Shown piece after piece: positions 51,287 to 59,282 of a stretch of DNA of 64,000 nt; within the stretch, counting starts at the first letter, position 1; each line of letters starts with the position of its first letter. A model generated the notes under the pieces. That model was not told the origin of the DNA. It worked only from the letters and a program-made list of their open reading frames with translations, and searched no databases. Source of the DNA: an uncultured Oscillospiraceae bacterium. Lineage in GTDB: Bacteria > Bacillota > Clostridia > Oscillospirales > Oscillospiraceae. The stretch spans positions 3,864 through 67,863 of the forward strand of contig CAKTJX010000009.1 of assembly GCA_934569045.1 (NCBI GenBank), read 5' to 3'. Made by a program: the position numbers and the translations under genes.

Positions 51287-53440
51287 TTATTGAAATTCTG
51301 CCTGGCCGCCTGTCGGCTTCAGGTTCAGTCCGGTTGTTTCCTGGTAATAGCGGAGGTCCTCCAGAACCGCCGCGTTTTCTAAAAGCGGCGTGATGGCCCC
51401 CAATTGCAGGTATTCCCGATAGAGCTGCGGGTACACCGAGACACCATAGGGGCCCAGCTTTCGCATCAGCTGTCGGTCCGCGCTGCCATTGCGCAGCGCT
51501 TCTATGAGGGCTCTTCCCTGCCCTCTGGGAATATAGATTGTGCAGGTCTCACTTCCGATCATGTGAAAGCGCCTGGAAACGGTCTCAAAAGCCAGCTTTT
51601 GAACCAGGGCCATAATGTCCCCGGTATCCCGTTCCCGCTCTCCCTTCAGAAGATAATACAGGGTATCAAAATACAGCGTTACCGCCTCCGGCGAGGCCAA
51701 GTCCGCGCAGCGTCCCATTGCCGCCTTTGCCGCCGCGATCTGCTGGGACATGCCCCTTGGAGGCGGCTGTTCGGTTTCAAACAGATGGACCACACTTTCC
51801 TCCCGCGGCCGCTTTCCCTCCCGGTTGCACCGGCCTCCGGCCTGGATCATTGCGTCAAGGCCGGCAATCTCTCGGTATACGCAGGGGAAATCCACATCCA
51901 CCCCCGCCTCAATCAGGCTGGTGGAAATGACCCGGCATATCCTTCCATTCCGCAGGTCCTCCCGCACCGTTTTCAGGATTTGTCCGCGCTGTTCTGCCGT
52001 CATAGCGGTAGACAGGTGAAAGCGCCGCGTCTCCGGGAGCATTTCAAAGAGCCTTTGGGCCTGGTCCCGCCGATTCACAATGCAGAGAACCTGTCGTTCC
52101 CGCGAGAGGCGCTCCGCCAGGGCATCCTCCGAAAGGATGCCTTCCTGCTGATAAGTAACTCTGCGGAAAAACTGATGATTTTCCGCCCGATCCGGGCACA
52201 GCTCCAGAGCCCCCTGGGGAATCCACTGCCGAATCAGCGGCTCCAGCGATGGCTGCGTGGCCGTGCAGAGCACCCCGGTGCAGCCGTAATGTTTCACCAG
52301 CTCCGTAATGGCCCAGACGCAGGGGGACAGCAGATCCGGCGGCAGCATCTGCGCCTCGTCAAAAATCAGGACGCTGTTCGCGATGTTGTGCAGCTTCCGG
52401 CAGCTGGAAGAGCGGCTGCTGAACAGGGACTCGAAGAACTGGACTGCCGTTGTCAGGATGATGGGCGCGTCCCAGTTCTCGCAGGCCAGCATCCGTTTCT
52501 GATCCAGCAGGGATGGCTGATCGTCCTCTGTATTGGGGTAAATCAGGTTGGCGTAGTGGGCCACCACATTTTCCGGGCCGAATATCCCCTCAAATACCTG
52601 CTGGGTCTGCTCAATAATGCTGGTATAGGGAATGATATAAATAATTCTTCTCGGCGGGGCCACGTCCTTCCCATGGGCCAGCGCGTGGCGCAGCGCGAAG
52701 GCCATAGAGCTGACCGTCTTTCCGCCCCCTGTGGGAACCGTCAAAGTATAAAGTCCCCTGGGAAGGACCCCCTGGTCCATCAGCTGCCTCAGGATCTTGC
52801 AGCGGCGCTGATTCAGCGCTCCCTCCGGGTTCCACCAGGGGGCAATAAAATCATCCAGCCGCTTGCCGAGCGTTTCCAGATCATCGCCCAGCTCCCTGTG
52901 GACATGTCCCGCGGAGACAAAGGCCTCCGTATCCAGCCAGTCCGCATCCACAAGGCTGGAATACAGCATATGGGTGAAGAAGAAGGATTCCAGAATATCC
53001 TGCCTGGAATAGGCCGGCGGGGATGCCTCCGGAATCTGAATTTCCCGTGAAAAGGCGCTGTAGTCATCGATCTGCTTTCCGGGGCGGTATTTGAGCCTGG
53101 CCAGCAGGGTGGAGGACTCGTCCGTTCTGCTGCCCATATCCGGCAGCCCCGCGTGATGGCCCGCAATGCAAAAGGCGGCGGGATAATCTCCCAGCCTGGC
53201 AGCCTCCAGAGCACCGGCTGTAGAGTGATCCACCCGTTCCTTTCCGCCCCGGAGCCGCGCCTGGGCCCCGGAACCGAACTTTCCAATGTCATGCAGCAGG
53301 CCGCACCGGTAGGCCGTCTCCCCCGCCCCAAAGGGCGCGGCAAACTGTTCCGCCAGACGGGCCGTTCCCGTCAGGTGATCTTTCAGGAGCTGAACCCTGT
53401 CGCTGTCCGGCAGGGTATGTCCGAGAAACGTGGATTCCAT
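51287..53440 (-). CDS. cas3: Cas3 nuclease-helicase
   Basis: 717 residues. The N-terminal HD nuclease domain has CGLLHDIGKFGSGAQ (His50-Asp51), GRHHAGLPD-like CIAGHHAGLPDMG and a later His. The SF2 helicase has LTVPTGGGKTVSSMA (Walker A, Lys241), LIFDEAQMLPP (DEAQ box), LCTATQPSLEPL and the C-terminal QAGGRCNREGKR motif VI. It degrades target DNA recruited by Cascade. I place the start at the ATG of MESTFLG, preceded by AGAAGGTG; in-frame ATGs 33 and 45 bases upstream have no good site. First gene of the operon. Confidence 0.94.
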   Translation of the reverse strand: MESTFLGHTLPDSDRVQLLKDHLTGTARLAEQFAAPFGAGETAYRCGLLHDIGKFGSGAQARLRGGKERVDHSTAGALEAARLGDYPAAFCIAGHHAGLPDMGSRTDESSTLLARLKYRPGKQIDDYSAFSREIQIPEASPPAYSRQDILESFFFTHMLYSSLVDADWLDTEAFVSAGHVHRELGDDLETLGKRLDDFIAPWWNPEGALNQRRCKILRQLMDQGVLPRGLYTLTVPTGGGKTVSSMAFALRHALAHGKDVAPPRRIIYIIPYTSIIEQTQQVFEGIFGPENVVAHYANLIYPNTEDDQPSLLDQKRMLACENWDAPIILTTAVQFFESLFSSRSSSCRKLHNIANSVLIFDEAQMLPPDLLSPCVWAITELVKHYGCTGVLCTATQPSLEPLIRQWIPQGALELCPDRAENHQFFRRVTYQQEGILSEDALAERLSRERQVLCIVNRRDQAQRLFEMLPETRRFHLSTAMTAEQRGQILKTVREDLRNGRICRVISTSLIEAGVDVDFPCVYREIAGLDAMIQAGGRCNREGKRPREESVVHLFETEQPPPRGMSQQIAAAKAAMGRCADLASPEAVTLYFDTLYYLLKGERERDTGDIMALVQKLAFETVSRRFHMIGSETCTIYIPRGQGRALIEALRNGSADRQLMRKLGPYGVSVYPQLYREYLQLGAITPLLENAAVLEDLRYYQETTGLNLKPTGGQAEFQ

Positions 53441-53502
53441 TGCATGCACCTTCTGTTCTCTGCCGTATTTCATCAATACGATCAAATTTCTTTGTTATTT
53501 CT

Positions 53503-53531
53503 ATTCTAGCATCTTTTCGCTCTCTTGTATA
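53503..53531 (-). promoter_or_regulatory. Predicted cas operon promoter
   Basis: Minus strand TATACA (53526-53531), 17 bases, TAGAAT (53503-53508), about 60 bases before the cas3 start. An alternative is TTGAAG-17-TAAATT, with its -10 at 53558-53563, inside the putative Cascade target. Confidence 0.6.
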
Positions 53532-53540
53532 TAGTCAATG

Positions 53541-53578
53541 TTCATGAATGGGTATGTAATTTATTGTGAAAGTGTTCC
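53541..53578 (+). promoter_or_regulatory. Putative Cascade-binding autoregulatory site in the cas promoter region
   Basis: TTC (53541-53543), the type I-C PAM, is followed by ATGAATGGGTATG (53544-53556). The guide segment of the neighbouring solo-repeat RNA begins ATGAACGGGTAGG. Eleven of 13 bases match, and the two mismatches are at guide positions 6 and 12. The site abuts the -35 of the predicted cas promoter and covers the -10 of the alternative one. Matching stops after position 13, too short for target cleavage. Confidence 0.65.
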
Positions 53579-53597
53579 AACTTCAACCGCAAAAGAC

Positions 53598-53626
53598 TTG
53601 AAAGGAATCCGGGGGCATGTTAGAAT
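53598..53626 (+). promoter_or_regulatory. Promoter of the solo-repeat RNA
   Basis: TTGAAA (53598-53603), 17 bases, TAGAAT (53621-53626). The expected start, 6-7 bases on, falls at 53632-53633, the first base of the solitary repeat. Confidence 0.75.
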
Positions 53627-53632
53627 AAAATT

Positions 53633-53735
53633 GTCATCCTTGAGAACCGGGATGTGGGTTGAAATATGAACGGGTAGGGCTTTTGGCCCGCCTCGCGGCA
53701 CACAGGAACCATCCTGTATGCCGCATTTTCTGTCT
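53633..53735 (+). ncRNA. Putative crRNA-like regulatory RNA (CreR-type) for the cas operon
   Basis: A solitary 33-base repeat (53633-53665) keeps both ends of the array repeat, GTCATCC and GGATGTGGGTTGAAAT, matching at 23 of 33 positions with a changed loop; CATCC/GGATG can still pair. The last 11 bases would give the Cas5 handle. A guide-like segment starts at 53666 (ATGAACGGGTAGGGC). It ends in a terminator: GCGGCA-C-ACAGG, loop, CCTGT-A-TGCCGC (53695-53724), then ATTTTCTGTC. It is divergent from cas3, outside the array and with its own promoter. Regulation of cas by this RNA is inferred from the guide match at 53544. Confidence 0.7.
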
Positions 53736-53932
53736 TTCCCTGATTTTACCATTGCGGCTGTCCAGTAAACTTCCCTTTCTCTCTCCCCTCCAAAAAATCG
53801 TTCGTCCCCTTTTCCCCTCCTTCGGCAGGGTTCTGCCCCCGGCGCAGCCGAAAGCGGCATGTTCCGACGGGGTTTCGCGGGATTTGCAAAAATGCGGGAA
53901 AGTTCGTATTTTCTCGATATCGCATTGATTTC

Positions 53933-53960
53933 TTGACTTTTCCGCCGGATATCTTATAAT
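53933..53960 (+). promoter_or_regulatory. Promoter of the 3D-domain protein gene
   Basis: TTGACT (53933-53938), 16 bases, TATAAT (53955-53960). The stretch 53736-53930 upstream holds no gene I can support. Confidence 0.72.
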
Positions 53961-54042
53961 ATCCCCATCATTTGGCGAAACCGTCCGGAAGAGCGCAATT
54001 CCGGCAGAGAGAGAACTGCGGTGCCGGGAGGATGTGAAGCGA

Positions 54043-55044
54043 GTGCGGCGGTTGCTCTCTCTGGTGCTGGTGCCAGGGCTGTTCCTGGCGTCGGTGCTGG
54101 CGCAGAATGTATTTGCCACTACCTATGTGATCAACGACGGGGGACGGACCTTTTCCTGCACGCTGTACGCCGGGGATGCCCAGGCGGCGCTGAGCGCCGC
54201 GGGGGTGGAGCTGGCGGCGGCAGACGGCTACACCCGGGAGGCGGACACCATCACCGTCCGGCGGGCCCCCACGGTGGAGGTCATTTACCACGGGGTCAGC
54301 CAGACCGCCGTCACGGAGGAGGAGACGGTCCGGGCGCTTTTGGACCGGCTGGGCATCGTGCTGGAGGAGACGGACGTGGTGTCCTACCCCATGCAGACGG
54401 TGATGCAGCGGGGCATGGTGCTGCGGATCGACCGGGTGGAGAGCCGGGAGGAGACCTTCACCCGGGAGATTCCCTATGAAACACAGATTTGCGACGCGCC
54501 TGGGCTGCCGGAAGGGGTTCAGGAAACCCTGGTGGACGGACAGACCGGGGTGCTGCAATGCCGTGCCTGGGTGAGCTATGTCAACGGCGTGGAGACCCGG
54601 CGGGAAATATTGGAAGAGCGCCAGCTTTCCCCCGCCGTTACGGAGGTGGTGGCCCTGGGCTCCGGGGCTCCGGTGGAAGAAAAGGCCCAAGAGCTGGAGA
54701 TCTGCAACGGGGTCATCACCCTGCCCACCGGGGAGAAGCTGACCTATACGAAGGTGGACTACGTCCGGGCCACCGCCTACACCCACACTGACGAGGGCTG
54801 CACCACCACCACCGCCACCGGCACCACCGTCCGCCGGGGCACCGTGGCCGTGGACCCCCGATACATCCCCTACGGCACCAGAATGTTCATCGTGGCCTCC
54901 GACGGCAGCTATGTCTACGGCCTGGCCCAGGCCGAGGACTGCGGCGGCGACATCAAGGGCGACCGCATGGACCTATACCTGCCCACCTATGCCGAGTGCA
55001 TCGCTTTCGGACGGCGGCGCTGCACGGTGTATTTTCTGGGGTAA
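54043..55044 (+). CDS. Secreted G5/3D-domain cell-wall protein (YabE/Rpf-like)
   Basis: About 333 residues. A signal peptide (RRLLSLVLVPGLFLASVLA) is followed by two ubiquitin-like DUF348-type repeats (VINDGGRTFSCTLYAGDAQ, VEVIYHGVSQTAVTEEE), a G5 domain and a C-terminal 3D domain: VRATAYTHTDEGCTTTTATG, VAVDPRYIPYGTRMFIV and AEDCGGDIKGDRMDLYLPT supply the three conserved Asp residues. The 3D domain has lytic-transglycosylase-like activity on peptidoglycan. GGGAGG is 11 bases before the GTG at 54043 but only two before the GTG at 54034, so I prefer the former. YabE-type genes often lie next to rsmA, as here. Confidence 0.88.
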   Translation: MRRLLSLVLVPGLFLASVLAQNVFATTYVINDGGRTFSCTLYAGDAQAALSAAGVELAAADGYTREADTITVRRAPTVEVIYHGVSQTAVTEEETVRALLDRLGIVLEETDVVSYPMQTVMQRGMVLRIDRVESREETFTREIPYETQICDAPGLPEGVQETLVDGQTGVLQCRAWVSYVNGVETRREILEERQLSPAVTEVVALGSGAPVEEKAQELEICNGVITLPTGEKLTYTKVDYVRATAYTHTDEGCTTTTATGTTVRRGTVAVDPRYIPYGTRMFIVASDGSYVYGLAQAEDCGGDIKGDRMDLYLPTYAECIAFGRRRCTVYFLG

Positions 55045-55056
55045 AGGAGGAAGGGA

Positions 55057-55086
55057 TTGCAAATAGACCGGGGCATATGGTATGAT
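55057..55086 (+). promoter_or_regulatory. Promoter of rsmA-yjjG
   Basis: TTGCAA (55057-55062), 18 bases, TATGAT (55081-55086). Confidence 0.6.
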
Positions 55087-55183
55087 AGAGAAAAATGGCG
55101 AGTTTGGGGCTTGTGGGGAGATGAATTGACAGTTCAATCTCTCCTCCGGCTCCGATTCACCCCAGAACCAAAGGAGTCCCTCT

Positions 55184-56056
55184 ATGATCAACGTCTGTGA
55201 TATCACTGTCATGAAGCCCCTGCTGGCGGCCCACGGGTTTCATTTTTCCAAGGCCAAGGGGCAGAATTTTCTGATTGCCCCCTGGGTGCCCGCCTCCATT
55301 GCCCAGGAGGCCGGGGTGGATGAAACCGCCGGGGTGCTGGAGATCGGGCCCGGCATTGGGCCGCTGACCCAGCAGCTCTGCCTGCGGGCGGGGAAGGTCT
55401 GCGCCGTGGAGGTGGACACCCGCTTAGAGCCCATCCTGAAGGAAACCGTGGGGGAATTTTCCAACCTGGAAATCCTCTGGGGGGATGTGCTGAAGCAGGA
55501 TATCCCGGCATTGGTTGCCGAGAAGTTCCCCGGCCTGCGGCCCATGGCCTGCGCCAATCTGCCCTACTACATCACCACCCCCATTCTCTCCGCCCTGTTG
55601 GAGGCGGACTGCTTCGAGTCCGTCACCGTCATGGTGCAGAAGGAGGTGGCCCAGCGCATCGCCGCCGCCCCCGGGACGGCGGACTACGGCGCGTTCTCCG
55701 TGTTCTGCCAGTATTACACAGAGCCGGAGCTGCTGTTTGACGTGCCCGCCAGCTGCTTCCTGCCCCAGCCCAAGGTGACCTCCGCGGTGATTCAGCTGCG
55801 GCGGCGGGCGGAAAAGCCCTGGGCCATCGCGGATGAGGCCATTTTCTTCCGGGCCGTCCGCTCCAGCTTCGCCATGCGGCGGAAAAAGCTGTCCAACGGC
55901 CTGTCCTCCGGCTTCCCGGAGCTGGGCAAAAGCGGCATAGAAGACGTTCTGCGGGCCTGCGGCTTCCCGGAGAACGTCCGGGGCGAGACCCTGGGCATCC
56001 CGGAATTTGCCCGGATCACAAACGAAATCGCCGCCCGGAAGGGGGCAGCGAAATGA
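55184..56056 (+). CDS. rsmA: 16S rRNA dimethyladenosine transferase
   Basis: 290 residues. RsmA (KsgA) dimethylates A1518 and A1519 in helix 45 of 16S rRNA late in 30S assembly. KAKGQNFLIAPWV, VLEIGPGIGPLTQQLC (SAM motif I), ACANLPYYITTPIL (the NLPYY catalytic motif) and SCFLPQPKVTSAVIQL are diagnostic. AAAGGAG lies eight bases before the ATG. It overlaps yjjG by ATGA. Confidence 0.95.
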   Translation: MINVCDITVMKPLLAAHGFHFSKAKGQNFLIAPWVPASIAQEAGVDETAGVLEIGPGIGPLTQQLCLRAGKVCAVEVDTRLEPILKETVGEFSNLEILWGDVLKQDIPALVAEKFPGLRPMACANLPYYITTPILSALLEADCFESVTVMVQKEVAQRIAAAPGTADYGAFSVFCQYYTEPELLFDVPASCFLPQPKVTSAVIQLRRRAEKPWAIADEAIFFRAVRSSFAMRRKKLSNGLSSGFPELGKSGIEDVLRACGFPENVRGETLGIPEFARITNEIAARKGAAK

Positions 56057-56736
56057 TTGAGATTCTCTTTCTGGACCTGGACGACACCATTCTGGACTTC
56101 CACAAGGCAGAACGGCTGGCAGTTGCCAAAACCTTCCTGGAATTCGGCCTGGAGCCCACGGATGCCGTTCTGACCCGTTACCATGAGATCAATAAGCTCC
56201 ACTGGAAGCGGCTGGAAAAGGGGGAAATCACCCGGGAGCAGGTGCTCACGGGCCGGTTTCAGGCCCTGTTCCAGGAGCTTGACCGTCCTGTAGATGCCGT
56301 GGCCGTGGCCCGGAGCTATGAGCACAACCTGGGCATCGGCCACTACTTTCTCCCCGGGGCTCTGGAGGCGGTACAGGCCCTCCAGGGAAAATATCGGCTG
56401 TTCCTGGCCAGCAACGGCACCGCCTCCGTGCAGCACAGCCGCCTGACCAGCGCCGGGCTCTACCCCTATTTTGAGCAGGTCTTCGTCTCCCAGGAGCTGG
56501 GGGCCAACAAGCCCGCCAAAGCCTTTTTCGATGCCTGCGCCGCCCGGATTCCGGGCTACGCCCCGGAAAAGGCCATGATGGTGGGCGACAGCCTGTCCTC
56601 CGACATTCTCGGTGGAAAAAACGCGGGCATCCGCACCTGCTGGGTAAACCCGGAGCGCAAGCCGCCCCAGGACATCCGCCCGGACTACGAGATTAAGGCC
56701 CTGTCTCAGCTCCCGGCGCTGCTGGCGGGGCTCTGA
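56053..56736 (+). CDS. yjjG: YjjG-family noncanonical pyrimidine nucleotidase (HAD)
   Basis: 227 residues. HAD motifs are LFLDLDDTILDF (nucleophile Asp), LASNGTAS, GANKPAKAFF (Lys) and VGDSLSSDILGGKNAG. The HAINKLHW-like cap and the GDSLSSDI form are typical of YjjG, which dephosphorylates damaged pyrimidine nucleotides. Coupled to rsmA. Its last 31 bases overlap the convergent HTH gene. Confidence 0.87.
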   Translation: MIEILFLDLDDTILDFHKAERLAVAKTFLEFGLEPTDAVLTRYHEINKLHWKRLEKGEITREQVLTGRFQALFQELDRPVDAVAVARSYEHNLGIGHYFLPGALEAVQALQGKYRLFLASNGTASVQHSRLTSAGLYPYFEQVFVSQELGANKPAKAFFDACAARIPGYAPEKAMMVGDSLSSDILGGKNAGIRTCWVNPERKPPQDIRPDYEIKALSQLPALLAGL

Positions 56737-56966
56737 CCCGCCTTCCGCTTCCGCCGCCGGGGGTCCGGGGCGGTATCCAGAAAATAATCCGCCGACACAT
56801 TGTAAAACCGGCACAGGGTAATCAGGTGCCGGATGGGCAGCTCATTGGCTCCCCGCTCATAGCGGGCATACATGGTCTGGGAGGTCCCCAGCACCCGGGC
56901 GACCTGAGCCTGGGTCAGGTCGTTGTCCTCCCGCAGCCCCCGCAGCTTTTCTAAAAATGTCCGCAC
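56706..56966 (-). CDS. XRE-family helix-turn-helix regulator
   Basis: About 86 residues: an HTH at residues ~4-60 (LRGLREDNDLTQAQVARVLG, TSQTMYARYERGANELP), then NVSADYFLDT and a basic, serine-rich tail. The start is GTG at 56966, eight bases after AGGAGG; a GTG at 56975 overlaps that site. The promoter region at 57010-57052 has an inverted repeat that may be its operator. The 3' end overlaps yjjG on the other strand. Confidence 0.85.
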   Translation of the reverse strand: MRTFLEKLRGLREDNDLTQAQVARVLGTSQTMYARYERGANELPIRHLITLCRFYNVSADYFLDTAPDPRRRKRKAGQSPASSAGS

Positions 56967-57009
56967 CTGCGGCACCTCCTGAAAACAGATGCCACAAGTG
57001 TACCAAAGT

Positions 57010-57052
57010 AAAGATATTTACTATTGACTTTAGTACATATCTTTACTATAAT
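57010..57052 (+). promoter_or_regulatory. Divergent promoter with inverted and direct repeats
   Basis: AAAGATAT (57010-57017) and ATATCTTT (57037-57044) form an inverted repeat around TTGACT (57024-57029); TATAAT follows at 57047-57052 (17-base spacer). TTTACTAT occurs twice. This is a likely binding site for the adjacent XRE protein. Confidence 0.6.
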
Positions 57053-57058
57053 AGATGT

Positions 57059-57200
57059 GCGTCGGATATGGACGAAATAACGCAAAATCATAAACAGGTG
57101 ATTCCGGCGGCCCGGAAGGCATCTCTGCCCAGCTTTCCCCGCCGCCTGATGAAAGATACCCCCGGCTCCCGTTTTTCGTGGGAGCCGGGGGTATCTTTTT
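57059..57200 (+). other. Short promoter-to-terminator unit, candidate small RNA or small peptide gene
   Basis: Transcription from TATAAT at 57047-57052 would run ~140 bases to the strong hairpin at 57155-57195. No conserved gene lies inside. A frame from the ATG at 57069 (MDEITQNHKQVIPAARK) runs through the terminator and lacks a ribosome site. The unit may be a small RNA under XRE control or an incidental transcript. Confidence 0.35.
57155..57200. terminator. Strong bidirectional terminator
   Basis: A 16-bp perfect stem GATACCCCCGGCTCCC/GGGAGCCGGGGGTATC, followed by TTTTTC on the plus strand. On the minus strand it ends the acetyltransferase transcript. Confidence 0.88.
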
Positions 57201-57754
57201 CAGTTTTCTTCCAAATCCAGATACATCAGCACCAACGTCTGCCAGCCGGTGTATTTGGAGCGCAGCCCCTTGGGGTTGCGGCCGTATTCCCGGAAGCCCA
57301 GATGGCGGTACAGCCCCATGGCGCGGGTGTTGTCCGCCACCACCTCCAGCTCCAGCTGGGCGTACCCTGCCTGCCGGGCGGCCTCGATGCAGCACGCCGT
57401 CAGGGCCTTTCCCAGCCCCAGGCCCCAGAACTCCTTCCGGACGCTGATGCTGAACTCCGCCCGGTGCCGCAGCTTCTGCCGGGCGCTCAGGGCGCTCACC
57501 GCGGCAATCCCCGCCACAGTTCCATCCACCAGGGCAATGAGCTGCACCTCTCCGGGGGATTCCGCCTTGCTTTTCAGAAACGCGCCCTCGCTTTCGGCGG
57601 TAAGGGTGCACTCCTCCGGATAGCCCACCAGGAAGTCCGTCTCCCGCTTGATTTCCAGCAGCGCCTCCAGCACCGCCGCCCCATCCGCTTCCTCCGCGGC
57701 GCGGATCAGGCCGGGAAGGCCGTTTTTCAATTGGATGGTTTTTCCGTAACGCAT
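57200..57754 (-). CDS. GNAT-family N-acetyltransferase
   Basis: 184 residues. The acetyl-CoA-binding motif A is FSISVRKEFWGLGLGKAL (the V-x5-G-x-G pattern), followed by LELEVVADNTRAMGLYRHLG and FREYGRNPKGLR. The SpeG/RimI-like fold is clear, but the substrate is not. AAAGGAG lies before the ATG. Monocistronic. Confidence 0.87.
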   Translation of the reverse strand: MRYGKTIQLKNGLPGLIRAAEEADGAAVLEALLEIKRETDFLVGYPEECTLTAESEGAFLKSKAESPGEVQLIALVDGTVAGIAAVSALSARQKLRHRAEFSISVRKEFWGLGLGKALTACCIEAARQAGYAQLELEVVADNTRAMGLYRHLGFREYGRNPKGLRSKYTGWQTLVLMYLDLEEN

Positions 57755-57775
57755 GGGAATTCTCCTTTCGTGGGG

Positions 57776-57836
57776 CAAATTGGGGGTATACGTTCAACCG
57801 GGCGCTCTGTCACTTCGGCAAGCTCCAATTTATCAG
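57776..57836. repeat. RPT-B hairpin fragment
   Basis: CAAATTGGGGGTATACGTTC, then AACCGGGCG, later CTCCAATTTA: the same motif as at 28237 and, inverted, at 12789. It lies just before the MATE promoter. Confidence 0.6.
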
Positions 57837-57881
57837 AATTTTCCTCATTCTACCACCCACCGTCCAAAAAGTAAACCCTCC

Positions 57882-57910
57882 TTGACGCTCTCCTCCAGCG
57901 GCACTATAAT
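57882..57910 (+). promoter_or_regulatory. Promoter of the MATE gene
   Basis: TTGACG (57882-57887), 17 bases, TATAAT (57905-57910). Confidence 0.78.
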
Positions 57911-57943
57911 AGCCTTGAAACGACAATTCTTCGGAGGAAAACC

Positions 57944-59281
57944 ATGCAACGTGATCTGACAAAAGAGCCTGTGATTCAATCCATGCTGCTGTTCGCGATT
58001 CCCATGATTCTGGGGGATTTATTGCAGCAGTGCTACAACATTGCCGATACATTGATTGTCGGCCATTTTCTGGGGCGGAACGCCCTGGCGGCGGTGGGGT
58101 CGTCTTTTACCCTGATGACCTTTCTGACCTCCATTCTGCTGGGGCTGTGCATGGGCAGCGGGGCACTGTTTTCCATTCGATTCGGGCAGCGGGATGAGGG
58201 GGCACTGCGGGAGAATATCTGCGCCGCCTTTGTCTTTATCGCGGCGGTCACGGCGGCGCTGAATCTTCTGGCCTATGTCTGCCTGGATGGGCTCCGGGTC
58301 TTTCTGCGGGTTCCGGCGGAGGCCTGGGGGGATATGCGGGCGTACTTAGCCGTCATCTTCCTGGGGATTCCCGCGGTGTTTCTCTACAACTATTTTGCGT
58401 GCCTGCTGCGGGCGGTGGGCAATTCCGTCACGCCGCTGCTGTTTCTGGCCGTGTCCGCCGGGACAAATATCGTTCTGGATCTGTGGTTCGTCATCGGCCT
58501 GAACCGGGGTGTGGGCGGCGCTGCGGAGGCCACGGTGATTGCCCAGTACCTCTCCGGCGTGGGGATGACCGTCTATTCCCTGATTCGCTGTCCCCAGGCC
58601 CGGGCCGTGGGAGCGCTTAAGGGCCTCCGGTGGGGGAGAATCCGGGAGGTGCTCTCCTTCTCCACCCTGACCTGCATCCAGCAGTCCATTATGAATCTGG
58701 GCATTCTCATGGTCCAGGGCCTGGTCAACAGCTTCGGCACGGTGATCATGGCGGCCTTCGCCGCCGCCGTGAAGATCGACGCCTTCGCCTATATGCCCGT
58801 GCAGGACTTCGGCAACGCCTTCTCCACCTTTATCGCCCAGAACTACGGGGCAAAGGAGCGGGAGCGAATCCGGGTTGGCCTGAAGAGCGCGGTCACCATC
58901 GCCGTGGTGTTTTCACTCATCGTCTCCGCCCTGGTGTGGGCCTTCGCCGGGCCGCTGATGGGGCTCTTTGTGGAGGCCGGGGAGACGGAGATCATCCGGG
59001 AGGGCGTCCGGTATCTGCGCATCGAGGGCGCGTTCTACTGCGGCATCGGCTGCCTGTTCCTGCTCTACGGCCTCTACCGTGCCCTGGGCAGACCCGGCAT
59101 GAGCGCCGTGCTCACCGTCATCTCCCTGGGCACCCGGGTGGCCCTGGCCTACCTGCTCTCCGCCGTACCGGCCATCGGCGTGGTGGGCATCTGGTGGTCC
59201 GTGCCCATCGGTTGGTTTTTGGCGGATATGGTCGGCGCGGTGTACTTTAGAATAAAAAGAGACCAGTTACTGGCCTTTTAA
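57944..59281 (+). CDS. MATE-family efflux transporter
   Basis: 445 residues with 12 membrane helices in two related halves. TKEPVIQSMLLFAIPMILGD, QQCYNIADTLIVGHFLGRNA and the second-half counterpart QNYGAKERERIRVGLK are typical of the DinF/NorM superfamily, which exports drugs and other cations using sodium or protons. No drug can be assigned. CGGAGGAAAACC precedes the ATG. Monocistronic. Confidence 0.92.
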   Translation: MQRDLTKEPVIQSMLLFAIPMILGDLLQQCYNIADTLIVGHFLGRNALAAVGSSFTLMTFLTSILLGLCMGSGALFSIRFGQRDEGALRENICAAFVFIAAVTAALNLLAYVCLDGLRVFLRVPAEAWGDMRAYLAVIFLGIPAVFLYNYFACLLRAVGNSVTPLLFLAVSAGTNIVLDLWFVIGLNRGVGGAAEATVIAQYLSGVGMTVYSLIRCPQARAVGALKGLRWGRIREVLSFSTLTCIQQSIMNLGILMVQGLVNSFGTVIMAAFAAAVKIDAFAYMPVQDFGNAFSTFIAQNYGAKERERIRVGLKSAVTIAVVFSLIVSALVWAFAGPLMGLFVEAGETEIIREGVRYLRIEGAFYCGIGCLFLLYGLYRALGRPGMSAVLTVISLGTRVALAYLLSAVPAIGVVGIWWSVPIGWFLADMVGAVYFRIKRDQLLAF

Positions 59282-59282
59282 T

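Noticed and set aside
53633-53665. Solo repeat as a mere leftover of a decayed array
   Set aside because: A leftover would not be expected to sit at the exact start of a consensus promoter, have a terminator, and carry a guide matching a PAM-flanked site in the cas promoter.
53736-54042. c-di-AMP riboswitch before the 3D-domain protein gene
   Set aside because: Such riboswitches often precede wall-remodelling genes, but the promoter at 53933-53960 leaves only ~75 bases of leader and I see no matching motifs.
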